This document shows, piece after piece, positions 43,803 to 54,525 of a stretch of DNA of 64,000 bases. Within the stretch, counting starts at the first letter, position 1; every line of letters starts with the position of its first letter. The stretch covers positions 344,501 through 408,500 of the forward strand of contig JAAOOA010000185.1 of the NCBI GenBank assembly GCA_012861695.1. Direction: 5' to 3'. A program made the position numbers and the translations under genes. This stretch comes from Trematomus loennbergii. Lineage: Eukaryota > Chordata > Actinopteri > Perciformes > Nototheniidae. Below the pieces are notes generated by a model. That model saw nothing but the letters and a program-made list of their open reading frames with translations, was not told where the DNA came from and searched no databases.

Positions 43803-44247
43803 GGAAAACAGCACACGACGCCCAAATGGACCCAGAACCTGACTTACCTGAAGACAATCAACTATGCATGCCAGATGCAGACACATCAGAGACTGTTGAA
43901 TGTGAAATGTCATCACCGCAGAGCACAAGAAGAACCAGATGTGGCCGATTTATTCGACCACCTGAGAGATACAAAGATTTCCTAATTGGCTCAGGCTAAA
44001 GGTTGTGATAAGACACAGTTAATACGTTAAAAATCCTTACTCTATTTGCTAAAAAGAAAAAAGAGAAGAGTAAGGTGTGTTGTTTATATGAGGATGTTGG
44101 AGTGAAATACACTGATTCTAAGTTGACATGTTAATGTTCATACAAAATATAATTCCATATATTCTTATGTTAACAAGTGAACAATGTTAATATTGAGACC
44201 GTTATAGAATGTTTACTACAGCAAATGTTATATGCAACTTTCATTGT

Positions 44248-44478
44248 AAGAAAGGAGGATGTAGTATATAGTGCCGCGCACATATACCATCAGGACGTTA
44301 CTGATGTGGTGCGGCTGCGGAGTGATACTGTGTGTATGCAAGCCCGCATCTTGAACGCATGTATGTATCATGGCTGAAGACTTACTAAGTAAATAAAGAT
44401 GCCTCATACAAAGGTCTACGGATACCTTATTACTCTCCATGACCTGCGGTCAACTATATAGCATAAAGGACTATTACA
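44248..44478 (+). repeat. Polypurine tract and 3' LTR of Gypsy element
   Basis: AAGAAAGGAGGA (44248-44259) abuts the LTR (44260-44478). Confidence 0.93.
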
Positions 44479-45762
44479 GTAACAAGAGGAGTTTTGACAT
44501 TATGATTACTATGTTTTTGTTTTAAACGAGAAAAAGTTACGATGGAAAACTTTTGTCACAAATAGGCCTCACTGTGATTTTGAGGTTTTACAATAAAACA
44601 CCTCTTTAAAATAACTAAACGCAGATAAATAGAGGTCTGTAAATTAAGTAAAAGTGTCTCAATCAGAGAGTAGCAGGTCTAAATTACCTTCCACCACTTG
44701 AATATCAATAGTGTCTGAGAAAAACATGATAATGTACATATACTGTGTACATACATGATGTATTATCATCACTTTTATTTTCATTCATGACTTTGTAAAT
44801 CTCAAGTTTGAACATTTAGGAAACAAGTCTGGTTTATTCCACCGATGTATGCATGTACTTCGTTTTATTATAAGTTCAATGAAACAGTTATTTATGAAAA
44901 GCGTGCATCAGGCTGCAGTGGGTTAGTTCCTCCACAAGAGGGCGGCCTCAGCTCTCTCTCATTTTCTACAGACTCTGGTTTTGGGTTCATATCATCTTCT
45001 CAAACACAACTAAACTGCACATCTTTACTTTCAATCATTTACATCCATTTGGGAACCATATCACTTCCACAAGACCTTTACATCATGCATTAATAAACAG
45101 TTTGACCAACTTCTGCAGGTCCATATTAAGAGAAGATAAGATAAGATGGACCTTTATTAATCCCCGTGGGGAAACTCAGTAGTTTAACAGCAACAGGGTA
45201 AGAATGAAAAACAGGAGATTCACACAGATGAATACGATTAAGGATAAAAATGTAAAATGATAAAATAACTATAAAATAAGAAATGAATTAAAATGAACAT
45301 ATACACATGGGTACATATTATTTACATGTGTGTGTGAAAACAGTGTGTATTTTATGTCCACGAATTGTGCCATTGTAGAACTTGTTTTATATATAGTTGG
45401 TATACTATTTTTTGAATACTTTTATTATAAAATCTATTTTTTGGGAATAGGGAGTACATTAATCCTTGGTTTTCCTCTGGTAAGAAATATAGAAGATTTT
45501 AAGGCCATTCAGTCTTTTTGTATTTGTTTTATTTTACAATTATTGCTAAAATGAGTTAAACATTTCACTGTGCACATGTTTGAAATACTTCAGCAGCGTG
45601 TAAGAGCCATTTGACAATGTGTGCCCGACAATAGTAGAGAAACCACCCCCCCCCTAAAAACCCCACCCTCCAAGGATGTGGAGCTAATGTCACCCCATCG
45701 GACCACAAACGGTGTAACTGTGTGTGTTGATGGATCCATAACATTGTGCGACCTGTTTCCAT

Positions 45763-45842
45763 ACTCAATCAATAAAGTACTTCTTATCGTACTTCTTAAA
45801 ATACTCAATCAATAAAGTACTTCTTATCTTACTTCTTATCAT
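45763..45842. repeat. 40-bp minisatellite, two copies (unit E)
   Basis: Starts 45763 and 45803. The stretch 44484-45762 is unit DNA with the GATAAGATGGACC repeat near 45127 and no gene. Confidence 0.8.
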
Positions 45843-45945
45843 ACATTGTGGGGACTCCAAACACTGAGGTAGTCATAATAGAAACCAATTTAATACATAC
45901 TTTTTTTGTAATATTGAATGTACTGTCTAATGACACCCTTTAAAG

Positions 45946-46358
45946 CAGGGGTGTCAAACTCAAGGCCCGGGGGCCAAATCCGGCCCGCGACTTCATTTTA
46001 TGTGGCCCCGCAAGAGCTTGCAAAGAATATAATACGTTTATTATATGGTTACATGCCGCTTTACAGAAGCAGGTTGCCCATAAACTACATGTCCCACAAT
46101 GCATCTGGTTTTGTGACATGCACACTGAAGAGACTTGCAATTATTTGCCCTGGACTTCTGCTTTCAGACGTAGTTGGTAGTTAATTACTAAGTTATATAT
46201 CCTTCCGATAATAATACAATTCAGAGGCAATAGTGTAATATAATACATTATTATATATATTATATATTTATATATGTATATTTATATAGTTACAACCGGC
46301 CCTTTGAGTAAACATAATGCTAATGTGGCCCGCGATGACATTTAGTTTGACACCCCTG
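45946..46358. mobile_element. hAT-type MITE (unit E)
   Basis: Same insertion as in B and D, with CTTTAAAG at 45938-45945 and 46359-46366. Confidence 0.92.
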
Positions 46359-46371
46359 CTTTAAAGGATAT

Positions 46372-46383
46372 GAGTGTGTGTGT

Positions 46384-46425
<42 letters not shown>

Positions 46426-46450
46426 CGTGTGTGTGCGTGTGTGCGTGTGT
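46372..46450. repeat. (GT)n microsatellite, unit E
   Basis: The longest GT run of the four units, with GC and GGC interruptions. Confidence 0.85.
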
Positions 46451-46458
46451 TCTCTCAG

Positions 46459-46560
46459 CTCTGCAACGCCGACCCCCGCGAGCTGGAGCCCATCGTGGGT
46501 CAGGCTGCAGCTCAGCAAATCCACAGCTTCTTCCACAAACCCACTGCTGCTGGAACCTGA
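46459..46560 (+). CDS. FAAP24-like terminal exon, best-preserved copy
   Basis: 34 open codons and TGA after TTCTCTCAG. Reads CNADPRELEPIVGQAAAQQ and IHSFFHKP. From memory of the family, human FAAP24 ends in a helix-hairpin-helix with a closely similar ELEQVVGQAVAQQIHAFF stretch, so this is probably the last coding exon of faap24. FAAP24 binds DNA with FANCM in the Fanconi anaemia core complex; this exon alone would encode only the second hairpin. GC-rich codons stand out from AT-rich surroundings. Four copies (A broken, B, D, E open), no companion exons. Most likely carried into the array by duplication. The frame phase agrees with a CAG acceptor. Confidence 0.6.
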   Translation, partial: LCNADPRELEPIVGQAAAQQIHSFFHKPTAAGT

Positions 46561-46564
46561 GCTC

Positions 46565-47412
46565 TCTGAGTCTGGGGTCTGATTTTCTGGTTGTTTGCTT
46601 CGTAAGGACATATGAAGCTCATTTTCAGGTTCACATATGTATTTAGTGCCTCTGCTGTGACGTGTTTCTAGGCTTTAATGTTCAAAAAGGTCTTATTTCA
46701 TGTTAAACCCCAATATAATTCAACATGAACCCTCCTTTATTGTAAGATCACATGATAAATAATATAATACAACTGCTACCCTGCTGCTAATTTTGTTTAT
46801 TCGATTATTTTCATTTAAACCGGTTTAACTATGGTTCTAGCCTTGAATGACCCTTTACTGTGATCAAACCAGCCTAATGGGGTCCTATATTATGGTCATT
46901 TTCAGGTTCATATATGTATTTGGTGGCTCCACTGTGACATGTTTCCATGCTTTAATGTTCAAAAAGCTCTTCATTCTTCCCAGTCTTCTCTTATTGGTTA
47001 GCTGGCTGGCTCTGTTGTGATTTGGCAACGGCTTAGGTATGTCCCCCCCTTATCACGTACAATGTGTTGGAGCACACATTTTACAAAGTGATGTCACTAT
47101 GTTCCAGAAGTAAACAAAGGAGTCCAATGAAGGCGTTTCCAGTACAGGTGGGGTAGTTTGTGGAGATTGTAGCCTCTGCAGACCATTTACATGCAACAAA
47201 AACCTATACAACACACTGCAGGGAAGGCAAACCCAAAAGCACAATAGGGTCTCCATGAAGTTTGTGATTTCAGAATGAGCTTGAAACTAAAAAACAGGCA
47301 AAAAACACATTAAAGACAATCTAGATACTATCACTAATTACACTTAGATCTCATTGTGCTCCTTTGTTCCTGTAAACTGTTTCAGCAGACTGTCCAGTTA
47401 TTATACACAGCA
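46565..47412. other. 3' flank of TRIM E, left part, no gene seen
   Basis: Unit DNA, interrupted by the LINE at 47424 and resuming at 51204-51709. It keeps the segment of about 110 bp (47078-47190) shared with B. Confidence 0.5.
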
Positions 47413-47682
47413 ACATGATCATAATAATAATAATAATGGGTTCGATTTATAAAGCACTTCATATTCGAATTCAAATCCCGAAGTGCTACAGGCGGTGAGC
47501 AGGAACAGTATGAATATACATGACACAACACGGTAGAATTAATAAAAAGCAATAAAAAAAAAAAAAAAAAAATTTTTTTTTTAAATAAAGATAAAAGGAT
47601 GGTAAAAGGGGTCTAGGCAAAGGCTCTTTTGAAAAGATGGGTTTTGAGGCCTTTTTAAAAGCCTCCACGCTCTGTGGTGCTC

Positions 47683-49914
47683 TCATGTGGTCGGGGAGAG
47701 CGTTCCACAGACTGGGGGCAGCCGAGCAGAAGGCCCGGTCTCCCATGGTACGGAGCTTAGTCCTGGGGGGTTTGAGCAGGTAGGAGTTGCTGGAGCGGGT
47801 GGTCCGCAAGGAGTATGGGTGGTGAGGAGTTCCTTGAGGTAGGGAGGGGCAGTTCCATGGACACACTGGTGGGTGAGGACGGAGACCTTGAATTCTATCC
47901 TCAGTTCTACGGGTAGCCAGTGTAGTGCTTTGAGGATGGGGGTGATGTGATCATATTTGCGCACCCTCATCAGGATCCTAGCAGCGCTGTTCTGTATGTA
48001 CTGGAGCTTCTGGATGCTTTTGTTAGGGATCCCGATGAGGAGTGCATTGCAATAGTCCAGCCTGGAGGAGACAAAGGCGTGGACCAGTTTTCGGCGTCGG
48101 ACAGAGTGAGTGGGGCGGAGTTTGGCGATGTTCCTGAGGTGATAAAAGGAGTTATTGCACAGCTGTTTAATGTGGGCCTCAAAGGTGAGATGGGCGTCCA
48201 TTTTAACACCCAAGTTGGTGACTATTGAGGAGAGGGTAATGTCCTGGCCGGAGAAGGTGATGGTGGTGATGGTGGATGACTGAACCTGGTGTGGGGTGCC
48301 AACTATAATGGCTTCGGTCTTGGAGCTGTTGAGTTTCAGGAAGTTTTGCTTCATCCACGCCTGTATCTCCTCCAGGCAGGCAGTGAGTGTGGGTGAAGGC
48401 AGGGCTGCAGAGGAGGTGGGGTTGATCCTGAGGTACAGTTGGGTGTCATCAGCGTAACAGTGGAATGATACTCCATGTCGGCTGATGATAGAGCCAAGGG
48501 GGAGCATGTAGAGTGTGAAGAGGGTGGGGCCGAGAACTGATCCTTGAGGGACACCACAGGTGACGTTGTGGGTACCCGACTCTGCCTCGCCCAAGGAGAC
48601 GTACTCTGTTCTCCCGGTGAGGTAAGATCTGAACCAGTCAAGGGGAGAGTCAGTGAGTCCGATGGTGGAGTGCAGACGATGGAGGAGGATGCCGTGATCG
48701 ACGGTGTCGAAAGCTGCAGTGAGATCGAGGAGGATGAGGAGAGAGGGAGAGCCAGCATCAGCCGTCATCAGCAGGTCGTTGGTGACCCTGACCAGGGCAG
48801 TTTCCGTGCTGTGGCATGAGCGGAAACCAGACTGGAACTTCTCAAAGAGGCTGTTGGAGTTTAGGTGGTCCTGGAGCTGAGCAGCAACTAGGTTTTCCAG
48901 CACCTTCGACAGAAAAGGAAGGTTGGAAATGGGTCTGTAGTTGGCCAGGACTCCCGGGTCAAGGGAGGGTTTTTTGAGACGAGGTTTGATGACAGCGGTT
49001 TTTAGGGCAGAGGGGACATGGCCAGCCTGGAGAGAGAGGTTTGCGATCTTAGTGATCATGGGGCTCATGGTACAGATGTAAGATTTCACAATAGCTGACG
49101 GAAGGGGGTCCAGGACACAGGTGGAGGGCTTCATCCTCCTAACGATGCCCTCAATCTCTCGCTGAGAGACGTCCGTGAAACAGCGAAGAGGCTGGGTTGT
49201 CCCAGGCTGTGGGTCAGCAGTTGGAACTGGAGGTGTAGAGGGGCTAGAGAGGAGGGAGCGGATGGTGTCAACTTTGTTGGCGAAGAAGGCGGCGAAGTTG
49301 CTACACTGCTTCTCAGTGGAGTCGGAGTGTAAAGGTCTTTGGGGTTTGAGGAGGTGGTTAATGGTGGAGAAGAGTTGCTTGGAGTTTCCAGAACTGTTGT
49401 TGATGAGGGAGGAGTAGTACTGGGACCGTGCATCTCTGAGGGACTGTGCGTAGGCCTTCTGGTGTTCACGATAGGCTAACTGGTGAACAGTGAGTCCTGA
49501 GGCCTTGAGCCGCCGCTCAAGGACACGCCCAGCTGTCTTCATTCTCCGCAGCTCGCCGGTGTACCAAGGGGCTGAGCGCGAGAAGGTGACCATCCTGGTT
49601 TTGAGGGGGGCGTGCAGATCAAGGAGACGGTTAAGGGAGTGGTTGTAATAAGCAACTGACTCATTTACTGATGAGAAGGTGGCAGATGAGAGATGCTGGA
49701 GATCCAGGGTCATGGTGTCCGGGTTGATGTTCCTCAGGTTCCTGAAGCGGATTTGGCGTTTGGGCATGCTGAGTGGGGACTGGAAAAAGAGCTCCATAGA
49801 GATGGTCTTGTGGTCAGACCCCCAGGTCATACACCAGCAGATTGCTGATGGGGGCGGAGTTTGTGATGACCAGGTCGAGCGTGTGGCCCTTGGCGTGTGT
49901 GGGGACATTAACAT
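47683..49914 (-). CDS. LINE ORF2: reverse transcriptase
   Basis: 743 open codons. Reverse transcriptase blocks include NYRPISNLPFLSKVLE, FQSGFRSCHSTETAL, LLDLTAAFDTVDH, GVPQGSVLGPTLF and the active site YADDTQLY (about 48433-48456). The N-terminal part is the end of the endonuclease domain. The last codons have slipped: the normal C-terminal phrase GDRAFCSAAPSLWNALPDH is in another frame (47866-47486), so there is a frameshift near 47830. The element is probably dead but recent. Confidence 0.85.
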   Translation of the reverse strand: MLMSPHTPRATRSTWSSQTPPPSAICWCMTWGSDHKTISMELFFQSPLSMPKRQIRFRNLRNINPDTMTLDLQHLSSATFSSVNESVAYYNHSLNRLLDLHAPLKTRMVTFSRSAPWYTGELRRMKTAGRVLERRLKASGLTVHQLAYREHQKAYAQSLRDARSQYYSSLINNSSGNSKQLFSTINHLLKPQRPLHSDSTEKQCSNFAAFFANKVDTIRSLLSSPSTPPVPTADPQPGTTQPLRCFTDVSQREIEGIVRRMKPSTCVLDPLPSAIVKSYICTMSPMITKIANLSLQAGHVPSALKTAVIKPRLKKPSLDPGVLANYRPISNLPFLSKVLENLVAAQLQDHLNSNSLFEKFQSGFRSCHSTETALVRVTNDLLMTADAGSPSLLILLDLTAAFDTVDHGILLHRLHSTIGLTDSPLDWFRSYLTGRTEYVSLGEAESGTHNVTCGVPQGSVLGPTLFTLYMLPLGSIISRHGVSFHCYADDTQLYLRINPTSSAALPSPTLTACLEEIQAWMKQNFLKLNSSKTEAIIVGTPHQVQSSTITTITFSGQDITLSSIVTNLGVKMDAHLTFEAHIKQLCNNSFYHLRNIAKLRPTHSVRRRKLVHAFVSSRLDYCNALLIGIPNKSIQKLQYIQNSAARILMRVRKYDHITPILKALHWLPVELRIEFKVSVLTHQCVHGTAPPYLKELLTTHTPCGPPAPATPTCSNPPGLSSVPWETGPSARLPPVCGTLSPTT

Positions 49915-49920
49915 GCTGTG

Positions 49921-50790
49921 TCAGATTGAGGCAGTCCAGAAGTAGCAGAAACTCAGTGGCAAAGTGGCAGGAGGGGGAGTCGACGTGAATATTAAGATCT
50001 CCAAGTATGATGATATGGCAGAGGTGTGCATAGCGTAGTGAGAAGGTCTTGTATCTCTGGGATGAAAGCTGAGTTGGGTTTGGGTGGCCGGTAGATCAGA
50101 AGTATTGTCAGGGCGAAGGGGGTTTACATTTAAATGCAAGGCATTCAAAAGAGGACAATACAGGCAGGGGCAGGAGTGACAGTTCCAATTCCTGTCGGTA
50201 GATGACAGCTAAGCCTCCACCACGACCAGTGCTGCGGGCTTTCTCCAAGTAGCTGTAGCCAGGAGGGCATGCTTCATTGAGGGCGGAATAAACCTCTGGC
50301 TGATGCCAGGTTTCCGTGAGGCACATGAAGTCCATTTTCTCATCAGTGATGTGGTCATGAATGAAGGATGCTTTATTACTGAGGGATTGTGTATTCAGAA
50401 GTTCTATTTTGGCTTTGGAAGATGTGGTGAATCTCTGTAGGGCCGGAGTAGGCTGTAATCCACTCCACGTTTTCCAGACTCCTTCGTGTGTGGCGGTCTC
50501 GCGATGCTCTCCGTGTATTCATGCAGCGGTCTCGCGATGTTTCTGGCGCGATTTGACCCCGCCATGACCGGGCTCTGATGACGCGTCAGATGTGCGACAC
50601 GACGGCAAACAGAGTGGATGGATGGAATTTCTGCATCTCCGTGCTGGGAATATACCGTTTGTCTTCTTCTTTGGCTTCGGTGGATATAGCGAGGCCGACG
50701 AAGAAGTCCAAGTTGTTTAATGACTGAGGTGCAGGTTGGAGCGTTGGAGTGGTTGAAACTCAGGAGTTGGGGAATAGAAAACCTCAACAT
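49921..50790 (-). pseudogene. LINE endonuclease and 5' region, frameshifted
   Basis: 50335-50108 reads MDFMCLTETWHQPEVYSA and GRGGGLAVIYR, motifs of the APE-type endonuclease. It then continues in a second frame and joins 49914 in a third. 50790-50404 is a further open stretch with basic residues, with no clear ORF1 motif. Confidence 0.7.
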
Positions 50791-51709
50791 GTCAACAGGT
50801 CGGGCGCCGAAGAAGTTTGGTAGCGGTGCTTAGCAGTGAGGGCTAACAGCAACGAGACAGCCGGGAGGCTATCCCGTTAGTAGACTCACGTCAGGGAATG
50901 AAACAGAGGATTGGGAGTCCGCCTGCTATCACAGTAGTAGCGGGAGAGAGGCAAGCAGTCAGCCGGAGATAGTCGGCAAATTTGGGCGATACAGCAGGTG
51001 AGTCCCGACAGCCGTCGGGTCCAAAACCGTCAATAATCACGAGGTTTAAGATAAAAAGCAGTTGTTAAACAGACTCAAAGTTTAGCCATATAACTATAGC
51101 TTAAAAGCAGATAAAATAGCTTAAAAGCAGATAAAAAACCCTGGGGCGTAGGAGAAGCGGCGAACAAACAAGCGCCAGCGTCCTTCCCTACAAGTCAGTA
51201 CCTACATGATCATACACTACCTACCATCTCAGATTTAAAAGGGTATTTGAGTCTCTGAGAATAGCTGATGGGGTTTTTCAGATGTTGCATAAACACATGA
51301 ACTGCTTTTTTTACTTGATTCCAAATAAATACAAAAAGTTTAATCATAATGTATTTTTATTTCTTAAAAGAAAAGATGCAATAAAAAACTTTTGTGTTTT
51401 TCAAAAAATGCTGTTTTGCTAAATATTCATTTAAACAAGGATAAGACAAATACTGTTGTCTCTGAAACATAGACATTCATGAAAGTACAAACGCTTGTAT
51501 GTCTTACGTGGATTTTACAGTCTGAAGGCAGTTGATACAGTTTAAAAGATTTTAAGAGATTATTTGAATCAAAGAAAAACATTAACAGAAAGAAAATATA
51601 CTTTTAATAAAAATCTGGTATAACAATGTATAGAGGGCATCCCCCCAAAAGACATACATTTATCACATGAAATGATAGCGAACCCCGTGTGAAACATCAA
51701 ATGGTTGTT

Positions 51710-53338
51710 CTACTCAGTGTGATTGACAGGAGAGATGATCAGAGGGGCAGAGTTTTTACCACCATAGTTAGGACCAGTACTAAATAATGGGTAGAGTTTC
51801 TCTTTGAAGCAGCAGTCAATGAAGGAGTAGATCAGAGCTGCAGCATCAACATCATAAAAGGAGACCAGACCCTCCTCATAATCCACAAACACCCCACCTT
51901 CTGAGGCTGAGACTTCAGAGAGAGACGGACTGCAGGACCAGCACAAGCTTTGTACTCATTTCATCCTCAACCCTATCGTCCAGTACCTTTCTGAGGAGAC
52001 GTTGTGATCTTTCCCTTCCTGTTGATCGACTCTCTGGCCACTCCTAAATACCACTCAGTCTTCCCTTTAACCTGAACCTCGTAATAACATCTTCCTGAAG
52101 AGAAACTCTGCTTTGCAAAACACAAGCACAAGAATCAAATCTCTCCGGATTGTCTGGGAGATTCTTCTTCACATCACCATGTGTAACTTGTTTTCCATCA
52201 TCAGACAGGATGAGTTTGGGATGTGCTGTATCAGGATCAAGAGTCACCTTCACCTCATACTGCTGGACCCTCTTCAGCTCCACCTCAAGCAGCTTCTTCA
52301 TCTGTTTACTGAGCGTTCCTCCAGCTGAGTCACAGCTCTCCTCACAGTCCCTCATATGAAGGACGGACCCTGACTTCTGTCCAGTTCTTGGTGGGTGGAG
52401 CAGCGTTCAGGGACGTGAAGCTTTGGAGGAGGTGGAGCTGGTCTTCAGAGCGTGAGAGCTGCTCCACCTCAGAGCTTCTCCTTCAGCTCAGAGATTTCCT
52501 GTTCCAGCTCTTTGATGAAGCCTTCAGCCTGTTCCTCTGTCTCTCTCTGCTTCTCTGTGATCGTGTCGATGAGCTCGGCCTGGCTTCTCTCAACAGACTC
52601 TTCAGAGCGGTGAAGACCTGAACACCATCTGCTATCTCTCTGTCTGCTCCTTCCTTACTGAGCTCCACTGAGCGATTCATCTCCTGAATCTTCAGTCGTC
52701 TCTTCTGGATCATCTGCTGAATTTCAGCCTCTGTCTTCCCCAGCTCAGCCTTCTTTCCTTCATATCTTCTTTCAGAGGAACAACATCATGTGTCTTGTGG
52801 TCTGAAACAGTGCAGAGCATGCAGACACACACCTGGTCGGTCTTACAGAACAGCTCCAGCAGTTTATCGTGCTTCACACACATCCTGCCTTCCAGGTTCT
52901 CCACAGGGTCGATCAGCTGATGTTTCTTCAGGCCTGGCCTTGTCAGGTGAGGCTCCAGGTGAGTCTCACAGTAGGACTCCAGACACACCAGGCAGGACTT
53001 CAGGGCCTTCAGTCTGGTTCCAGTGCAGACGTCACAGGGAACTTCTCCTGGTTTGACAACTTGTTGCTCTGAGCTGCTGCTGCTGGCTTTCTGTTGAGCT
53101 GACTGTCTGAACTGAGCAGCCATCTCAGAGATGAAAGTGTTGACCTGCAGTTCAGGCTTTATGTTGAAACCTCTTTGCAGTTGGGACACTGACTCGGGAC
53201 ATTTCTATCCCAGTGTTCAGAGATGCAGGCTTTACAGAAGTTGTGTCCACATGGTGTGCTGACTGGATCAGTGAACACATCCAGACAGATGGAGCACAGA
53301 AACTGATCTTCAGTCAGCAGACAGCTGGCAGCAGACAT
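51710..53338 (-). pseudogene. TRIM pseudogene E
   Basis: Start 53338, RING intact for 59 codons, then the shared deletion at KEV. A second frame (53189-52710) carries B-box 1, B-box 2 and the start of the coiled coil unbroken for about 159 codons. It is followed by breaks near 52767, 52600, 52481, 52316 and in PRY and SPRY. This copy keeps more contiguous B-box coding than B or D but still cannot make a TRIM protein. Confidence 0.85.
53159..53338 (-). CDS. 59-codon RING-only reading frame left in TRIM E
   Basis: Same as in B and D. The downstream B-box frame starts at an internal Met (53189) that overlaps the end of this frame. Confidence 0.35.
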   Translation of the reverse strand: MSAASCLLTEDQFLCSICLDVFTDPVSTPCGHNFCKACISEHWDRNVPSQCPNCKEVST

Positions 53339-54525
53339 GTCTGTAAGAACAAACAAGGTTTTAACTAAATGTAGTAGAGAATACGGTATGCATACTGGAT
53401 GTAAAAAGCTGACACTAAAGTTCACTGCTTGCTTTAAAAGTTAAATACTATCCATAATGTGTTAAACATGTAGATCGTTTTACAGTTTGAAATGTCCTGC
53501 TATAACTCTGTGGCCCATAAACAACACATGACCACAACTCAATTATATTATTTGAAAAGCCTAATCCATCAGAATATATGTAATCATAGCCTCTGATCCC
53601 TGCCTGCTACCAGTCACTTCAATGACTGAAGCATGTGGCTATTAGCTGCTTGTTAGTTATTCAAAGAGAAGGACCACATGGATGTTAGCCTCTGCAGACC
53701 ATTTACATGCACAGAAACCTATAGAACACTACAGGAAAGGGAAAACCCTAAAAGAATAATAGGGCTTCTTAAAAAATCCCTGAGAGGAATTCCTGAGGTT
53801 TTGAGTTATACCTGATGTTGAAACAGCTTTGCTGCTTGTGGTAGAAATTCTAATTCCCTTCAGAGAAACTGATAAATGAGTCATGTAGAAAGTTTGTCTT
53901 TTGTTGTATTTAACAAAGTAAAATACGATCTAAAATGCAGGAACAGAGCAACTTCATCCTCAGAGGATAAAGAGGGTCTAATCCTACCCATACATTCTGT
54001 TAGACATTATCTAAACATTCCCACCACCACACCATAAAACCTCCCAGTCCTTAGCCATTTGCAAATCCACCTTTTGCCCTCTGAAATGTAAAACCTAAAC
54101 ATCAGCGACGTGCAGTCAGGGAGGCAGAGCCTCACCTGACATACTCCAATGTAACGGAAAAACAACTAAAGAAAAACTAAATAGTAATAATAATAAAATG
54201 TCTCCACTGATCTGTGTTGTAAGTGTGATTTCTGTATGATTCCAATCGCTTTTTATAGTCAAAATCAGCACATTGCCGAGCTCCGCTACAACTACATGGG
54301 AGCGATGAGGGGAGAGGCAGCTATAACCTCTGCCGCACTGAAGGGGGCGCACGTGAGCCCACAGGTTCTTGTTGCTACTGTTATTCTACGCAGAGACGGT
54401 AGACGCAAACAACAAACTAGACTTTTGAAACTAGAGGGAGATAAGGAGGACTTTTACAAAAAAGTAATGGAGATTGTTGTCCAGAAGGATAGCATGGACT
54501 TCATCTTCAAGTCAAGGAAGAAACG

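Larger units (their letters stand above)
39846..44483 (+). mobile_element. Nearly complete Ty3/Gypsy retrotransposon with GTAAC target duplication
   Basis: LTRs 39851-40069 and 44260-44478 (219 bp each, identical by eye) are bounded by GTAAC at 39846-39850 and 44479-44483. Order: LTR, primer site, gag-protease, reverse transcriptase-RNase H, integrase, polypurine tract, LTR. The coding region is broken by a frameshift near 41607, another near 41708, and a 172-bp deletion at 43702/43703. The uninserted site survives in A/B (8618-8622) and C/D (31838-31842). Confidence 0.95.
47413..51214 (-). mobile_element. LINE (L2/CR1-type) with 11-bp target duplication
   Basis: The element proper is 47424-51203. 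ACATGATCATA occurs at 47413-47423 and 51204-51214, and the undisturbed site is seen in the other units. The 3' end (left, minus strand) has a GAAGTGCTTTATAAATCGAA tail and an ATT microsatellite, typical of L2-like LINEs. It holds an endonuclease remnant (50335-49921), reverse transcriptase (49914-47683) and a C-terminal region in another frame (47866-47486). About 50800-51203 is 5' sequence with no recognised domain. Confidence 0.9.

Noticed and set aside
46370..46646. Long open frames through the (GT)n tract
   Set aside because: Val/Cys repeats from the microsatellite. Only the 102-bp segment after CTCTCAG has coding-like character.
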